DNA of 8,423 bases, taken from positions 1 through 8,423 of the forward strand of contig JAOUMF010000060.1 of the NCBI GenBank assembly GCA_029881615.1. Direction: 5' to 3'. A program made the position numbers and the translations under genes. Shown in pieces: positions 5,761-8,423 of the stretch. The DNA is from Alphaproteobacteria bacterium. GTDB lineage: Bacteria > Pseudomonadota > Alphaproteobacteria > UBA8366 > JADFVY01. Under the pieces are notes generated by a model, which saw only the letters and a list, made by a program, of their open reading frames with translations, ran no database searches and was not told the DNA's origin. Numbering within the stretch: position 1 is the stretch's first letter; each line of letters begins with the position of its first letter.

Positions 5761-6375
5761 CTATAGCGGCTCAAACTTGTAATAATGCCAGAGGAAATGG
5801 GCGGCGACGCCACGCCAGGGCCGCCAGTTTTCGGCAAGTTCACGCAATGCGGCACCGTTGGGCCGTTCGTCCAGGCGCTTTACCCGCTGGGCCGCGACCA
5901 TCAGGGCGAGGTCGTCCGCGGGGAAGACATCCGGGCGACCGAGTGCGAACAATAGATAGACTTCCGCCGTCCAGCGGCCGATTCCCTTCAGCTTCACCAG
6001 TTCGGCAATCGCATCGCCGTCATTCAGACCGGCAATGCCGGAAAGGTCCACGCGACCGGACATCACATCTTCCGCCAGCGCCCTGCCATAAATTACCTTT
6101 TGCCGGATGAGGCCGAGGGCACGCAGTTCGTCGTCCGAAAACTCCAGCAGGCGGGCCGGCCCCAGCGGTTCGACCGCGGCCTCCAGCCGGGACCAGATGG
6201 TCGCGGCCGCCTTGATCGAGAGTTGCTGGCCAACGATGGTGCGCAACAATGTCTTGAAGCCCGGTTCACGACGCCGCAGCGGCGGACGCCCCGCCTCGCC
6301 GATTGCCCGGGCCACGTCGGCATCCAGGTGGCCGAGCGCCTGCAATCCCTCTGTAAGTGTCTGTTCGTCGAGCAT
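5761..6375 (-). CDS. AlkA-like DNA-3-methyladenine glycosylase (HhH-GPD superfamily)
   Basis: Base-excision repair enzyme that removes alkylated purines from DNA. Numbered from ATG at 6375 it is 204 aa. Visible features: PGFKTLLRTIVGQQLS (38-53), the start of the fold; the helix-hairpin-helix LVKLKGIGRWTAE (126-138), which binds the DNA backbone; and FPADD (151-155), where D155 aligns with the catalytic aspartate of E. coli AlkA (D238). The C-terminal RPWRGVAAHFLWHYYK matches the AlkA-type end. No [4Fe-4S] cysteines are present, as expected for this branch. The frame stays open upstream to TTG at 6444, with in-frame ATGs at 6414 and 6390; I chose 6375 because family members usually begin about ten residues before this first helix, but none of the starts has a strong ribosome site. 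Confidence 0.88.
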   Translation of the reverse strand: MLDEQTLTEGLQALGHLDADVARAIGEAGRPPLRRREPGFKTLLRTIVGQQLSIKAAATIWSRLEAAVEPLGPARLLEFSDDELRALGLIRQKVIYGRALAEDVMSGRVDLSGIAGLNDGDAIAELVKLKGIGRWTAEVYLLFALGRPDVFPADDLALMVAAQRVKRLDERPNGAALRELAENWRPWRGVAAHFLWHYYKFEPL

Positions 6376-6524
6376 TACGTCTGGCGCCATGGCGCCAACA
6401 ATGGCCTTGCCCATTTTTCCATAACCAACAGCATGAACGCTCAATTGCCCCTATTGCTGCTCTTGTTTTACAGATTCAATTTCAGGATTCATATCAATCC
6501 ACATAGCTACAAAATAACGCGTTG
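6376..6524. other. AT-rich intergenic gap upstream of the glycosylase gene
   Basis: No gene is called here. About 90 bases (roughly 6440-6530) drop to around 37% GC, well below the surroundings. The part nearest the glycosylase is an in-frame extension that is probably leader. On the minus strand a short open stretch encodes TTRYFVAMWIDMNPEIESV and ends at a TAG near 6451; it has no ribosome site. TTGATA around 6495 could be a -35 element, but I find no matching -10 at normal spacing. Confidence 0.45.
6382..6397. repeat. 16-bp perfect palindrome
   Basis: TGGCGCCATGGCGCCA is identical on both strands. It lies just upstream of the chosen glycosylase start, and contains the alternative ATG at 6390. 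It could be an operator-like dimer binding site, but GC-rich palindromes also arise by chance in such DNA. Confidence 0.4.
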
Positions 6525-6529
6525 TTATT
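6513..6529 (-). terminator. Weak candidate terminator after the DUF1028 gene
   Basis: On the minus strand AATAAC and GTTATT form a 6-bp stem with a 5-base loop, followed by TTG, so GTTATTTTG ends with four Ts. The stem overlaps the DUF1028 stop codon. It is AT-rich and so weak, but it lies exactly where the operon should end. Confidence 0.3.
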
Positions 6530-7202
6530 CGTCGCCGGGCACGCCATAGGCCGGCGCGGTCGAGGGGTCCAGTCCGCGGGTCACGTAATCCTGCGCCTGT
6601 GGTTTCCAGATCTCCCAGATCGCTTTCAGTTCGTGAATCGGATTTTCAGACCAATCGACGCGCAGGTCGGTAAGGGGCCAGGCCTCGCGCTCGACAATCA
6701 ACAGCCCGGCCGAACGCACGGGCCCGGCCTCGCCGCCCGCCTCCAGCCCGGCCAGCAGCGCCGCGATCAACCGGTCGCCCAGTTCAACGTCGGCCATGGC
6801 GGCGAAGCGCGCCTGAATCGCGGCGGGAACGCCCGTTTCCGCAAGCAGGTTGCCCGCCGCAACCGCATCCGGACCCTCGGCCGAGGCATGAATGCCCAGC
6901 GTATGGCGCCCGGAATGAACGGCGGTGCGTCCCGCCGAATCGACCAGCGCCAATTGGCGATATTCAACCGTCGGCCCGGCCTGTTCCTTCAGTTTTGCGA
7001 GGGCTTCGGGCGCGGCCAGCCCGTCCTGCATGAAATCCAGGCCTATTGTCCCAAGTCGCGGATCGGTGATGTTCTGACTGGCCGCCACCCCCACCCCGGC
7101 CCTGGCATGGGCGCAGCGCGCGGCCACGGCGGGCGACGAGGACGACACGGCGATGCCGAATTGCCCGGTACGGGCGCAACGGGCAGCGATGGAAAAAGTC
7201 AT
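6525..7202 (-). CDS. DUF1028 family protein (possible Ntn-hydrolase fold)
   Basis: 225-aa protein of the DUF1028 family. The N-terminus MTFSIAARCARTGQFGIAVS and the following AARCAHARAGVGVAASQ match the family's start, including the conserved Thr at position 2. The family is grouped with Ntn hydrolases, where an N-terminal Thr, Ser or Cys acts as nucleophile after Met removal; a hydrolase or amidase role is therefore inference. Later regions (ARFAAMADVELGDRLIAALLAGLEAGGEAG, split here as the central helix and glycine-rich turn) and the C-terminal AIWEIWKPQAQDYVTRGLDP also fit. The frame is open to 7328, but GGAGG 5 bases before ATG 7202 decides the start. It follows the RidA-like gene by 11 bases and is the last gene of the operon. 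Confidence 0.88.
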   Translation of the reverse strand: MTFSIAARCARTGQFGIAVSSSSPAVAARCAHARAGVGVAASQNITDPRLGTIGLDFMQDGLAAPEALAKLKEQAGPTVEYRQLALVDSAGRTAVHSGRHTLGIHASAEGPDAVAAGNLLAETGVPAAIQARFAAMADVELGDRLIAALLAGLEAGGEAGPVRSAGLLIVEREAWPLTDLRVDWSENPIHELKAIWEIWKPQAQDYVTRGLDPSTAPAYGVPGDE

Positions 7203-7207
7203 GTCAC

Positions 7208-7212
7208 CCTCC
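7208..7212 (-). promoter_or_regulatory. Ribosome binding site deciding the DUF1028 start
   Basis: GGAGG on the minus strand (within AAGGGAGGGTGAC) lies 5 bases before ATG 7202. The longer in-frame reading that begins near 7328 would overlap the RidA-like gene by over 100 bases and is not supported. Confidence 0.7.
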
Positions 7213-7213
7213 C

Positions 7214-7633
7214 TTAAGCGCGTTCGTCGGGGATAACGGCCGTTACGTCGATTTCCATCAGCCATTCCTGCTTGGCCAAACCGCTGACGATGATGCCGGT
7301 GGAAACCGGATAGACGCCCTTCAGCCAACGCCCGACCACCCGGTAAACCGGTTCGCGATATTCGCGGTCGGTGATGTAGATGACGATCTTCACCACGTCA
7401 CGCAATTCCGCCCCGGCCTCTTCCAGCAATTGTTTCACATTCGCCAGGGCCTGTTCGGTCTGGGCGGCGGGATCGCCGATCCCGACCGTCCGGCCGTCGA
7501 AATCCGTGCCGACCTGGCCACGCATATAGACCGTGTTTCCGGCCCGCACCGCCTGGCACAGATCATTGTCCAGCGACTGGTCGGGATAGGTTTCCTTGGT
7601 GTTGAATTTACGGATTCTGGTATGGGTCGTCAT
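7214..7633 (-). CDS. RidA/YjgF/Rut-C family protein lacking the catalytic arginine
   Basis: 139-aa soluble protein of the RidA (YjgF/YER057c/UK114) family, trimeric in known members. The family shape is clear: VYMRGQVGTD (35-44), PAAQTEQALANVKQLLEEAG (55-74), DVVKIVIYITDREY (79-92) and the C-terminal LMEIDVTAVI (125-134). RidA deaminates reactive enamines and imines using an arginine (R105 in E. coli) in a PARS segment; here the same place reads YPVSTGIIVSG, with serine at 111. It should therefore not act as a classical enamine deaminase and belongs with the arginine-less Rid subfamilies, often found beside catabolic genes. The ATG overlaps the monooxygenase stop as ATGA, and AAGGAGGG lies 6 bases upstream, so expression is coupled and probably strong. 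Confidence 0.9.
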   Translation of the reverse strand: MTTHTRIRKFNTKETYPDQSLDNDLCQAVRAGNTVYMRGQVGTDFDGRTVGIGDPAAQTEQALANVKQLLEEAGAELRDVVKIVIYITDREYREPVYRVVGRWLKGVYPVSTGIIVSGLAKQEWLMEIDVTAVIPDERA

Positions 7634-8423
7634 TTCTTGCCCTCCTTGCCAAGAACCCGATCGGAAATTCCGGCCGACTTGCGGACGAAATCGGTCGGCC
7701 CGCCGAAATCGAAATTCCGATAGACCGCCGCCAGATGCGCGAAAGGCGGCGATTGGGCAAAAAGCTGAAAGGTCAGGCGGTGCCCGGCGTAATCGGAATT
7801 GATCAGGTCGCGGGCGAAGGCCAGCAATTTACGCCGGTCCTCGGCGACCCATTCGTCGTTTATGCCGTAGAACTTGTCCAGCCAGGGTGCGGTATCGGCA
7901 TCGCGGAAGGCGGCAACATCGGGGGTGACGCAAATCTGCCCGCCACAGAGTTCGCGGGCGAGATGCATCGCGGTGGGCAAGCCCGTGCAGGCGTGAACGC
8001 GCCCGGTATAGAGCAACGACTGATTGGGCATCAGCAACCCCGCGGGGCTCTGTTCCGCCAGCGCGATGGCGGCGGTCAGATGGGCGTGAATGCCCTCGCG
8101 ATAGACGGCAAGCTGGGCCAGCTTTTCCTGTACCGCCTGCTGTTTTTCAAGGCCGGTCTGGCGCACATTCAAAAGCGCCGCGCCGATCAGCATGTCGGCC
8201 ACGCGCAAATTGCGCTGAACAAAGGCAAAGGCGCTGTAGCGGTGCAGCGTGGCGCGGATAAAGGTTGCCGCCTTCGTATGACGGTAAAACAGCACATTTT
8301 CCCATGGAATCAGTACGTTATCGAAAATAACCAGCGCGTCTACTTCGTCGAAGCGATTGGATAGCGGGTAGTCTTCCGCCGGCGCGCGACCGGCAAACCC
8401 GGTGCGGCAGATGAATTTCAGAT
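7630..8423 (-). CDS. HpaB-family flavin-dependent monooxygenase (5' part outside window)
   Basis: C-terminal 263 residues of a 4-hydroxyphenylacetate 3-monooxygenase (HpaB/PvcC) family oxygenase; the full proteins are near 500 aa. The frame runs open to the right edge: it begins LKFICRTGFAGRAPAEDYPL, followed by SNRFDEVDALVIFDNVLIPW and ENVLFYRH, the family's conserved flavin/substrate segment (a GTG at 8295 is internal, not the start). The rest is helical, as in HpaB C-terminal domains. These enzymes use FADH2 from a separate reductase and O2 to hydroxylate phenolic or nitrogen-ring substrates; the substrate here is unknown. The stop overlaps the RidA-like gene (ATGA). The operon probably continues upstream with other catabolic genes, but this is inference. 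Confidence 0.88.
   Translation of the reverse strand, partial: LKFICRTGFAGRAPAEDYPLSNRFDEVDALVIFDNVLIPWENVLFYRHTKAATFIRATLHRYSAFAFVQRNLRVADMLIGAALLNVRQTGLEKQQAVQEKLAQLAVYREGIHAHLTAAIALAEQSPAGLLMPNQSLLYTGRVHACTGLPTAMHLARELCGGQICVTPDVAAFRDADTAPWLDKFYGINDEWVAEDRRKLLAFARDLINSDYAGHRLTFQLFAQSPPFAHLAAVYRNFDFGGPTDFVRKSAGISDRVLGKEGKK

Noticed and set aside
5743..5762. Inverted repeat AGCCC/GGGCT between the convergent genes as a bidirectional terminator
   Set aside because: Only 5 bp, a 10-base loop, no T-run on either side, and it overlaps the glycosylase stop codon.
7735..8364. Plus-strand open frame opposite the HpaB-like gene
   Set aside because: Antisense shadow with glycine/arginine/glutamine-rich composition; the opposite frame is conserved oxygenase sequence through the window edge.

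Overview
The window is GC-rich (about 60% by eye), gene-dense chromosomal DNA, most likely from an alphaproteobacterium of the Rhodospirillales type. The evidence is a short Coq7-type ubiquinone hydroxylase, a short DsbB overlapping coq7, ATGA/GTGA translational couplings, a proteobacterial HNH gene and an AlkA-type glycosylase. No insertion sequence, prophage, integrase or CRISPR array is visible. The lineage call is inference from gene content only.

Layout. (1) 1-2624, minus strand: a branched-chain amino acid (HAAT-type) ABC transporter operon in the order livG-livF-livH-livM; livM runs off the left edge and no substrate-binding protein is in view. (2) 2717-2803, minus: tRNA-Leu(CAA) with encoded CCA, immediately upstream of livG and pointing the same way. 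It has a good promoter of its own, and a TATAAT box plus a strong hairpin lie between it and livG. (3) 2918-4581, plus: an operon of a YqaA/DedA-like membrane protein, dsbB and coq7; dsbB and coq7 overlap by 4 nt. (4) 4584-5147, minus: an HNH endonuclease-fold protein that meets coq7 tail to tail. (5) 5148-5344: a divergent gap with a GC hairpin and what may be a degenerate tRNA 3' half. (6) 5345-5725, plus: a small acidic protein I do not recognise. (7) 5761-6375, minus: an AlkA-like DNA-3-methyladenine glycosylase, preceded by an AT-rich gap. (8) 6525-8423, minus: a tightly coupled operon of an HpaB-family flavin-dependent monooxygenase (5' part outside the window), a RidA/YjgF-family protein without the catalytic arginine, and a DUF1028 protein.

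How the genes fit together. DsbB passes electrons from thiol oxidation to ubiquinone and Coq7 makes ubiquinone, so their coupling makes sense in an aerobic cell. The HpaB-RidA-DUF1028 operon looks like part of a catabolic pathway: an oxygenase opens or hydroxylates a ring, a RidA-like protein handles a reactive intermediate, and a possible Ntn-type hydrolase acts later. Its substrate cannot be read from the sequence, and it is the best candidate here for a poorly described system. Most of the rest is ordinary housekeeping and transport.
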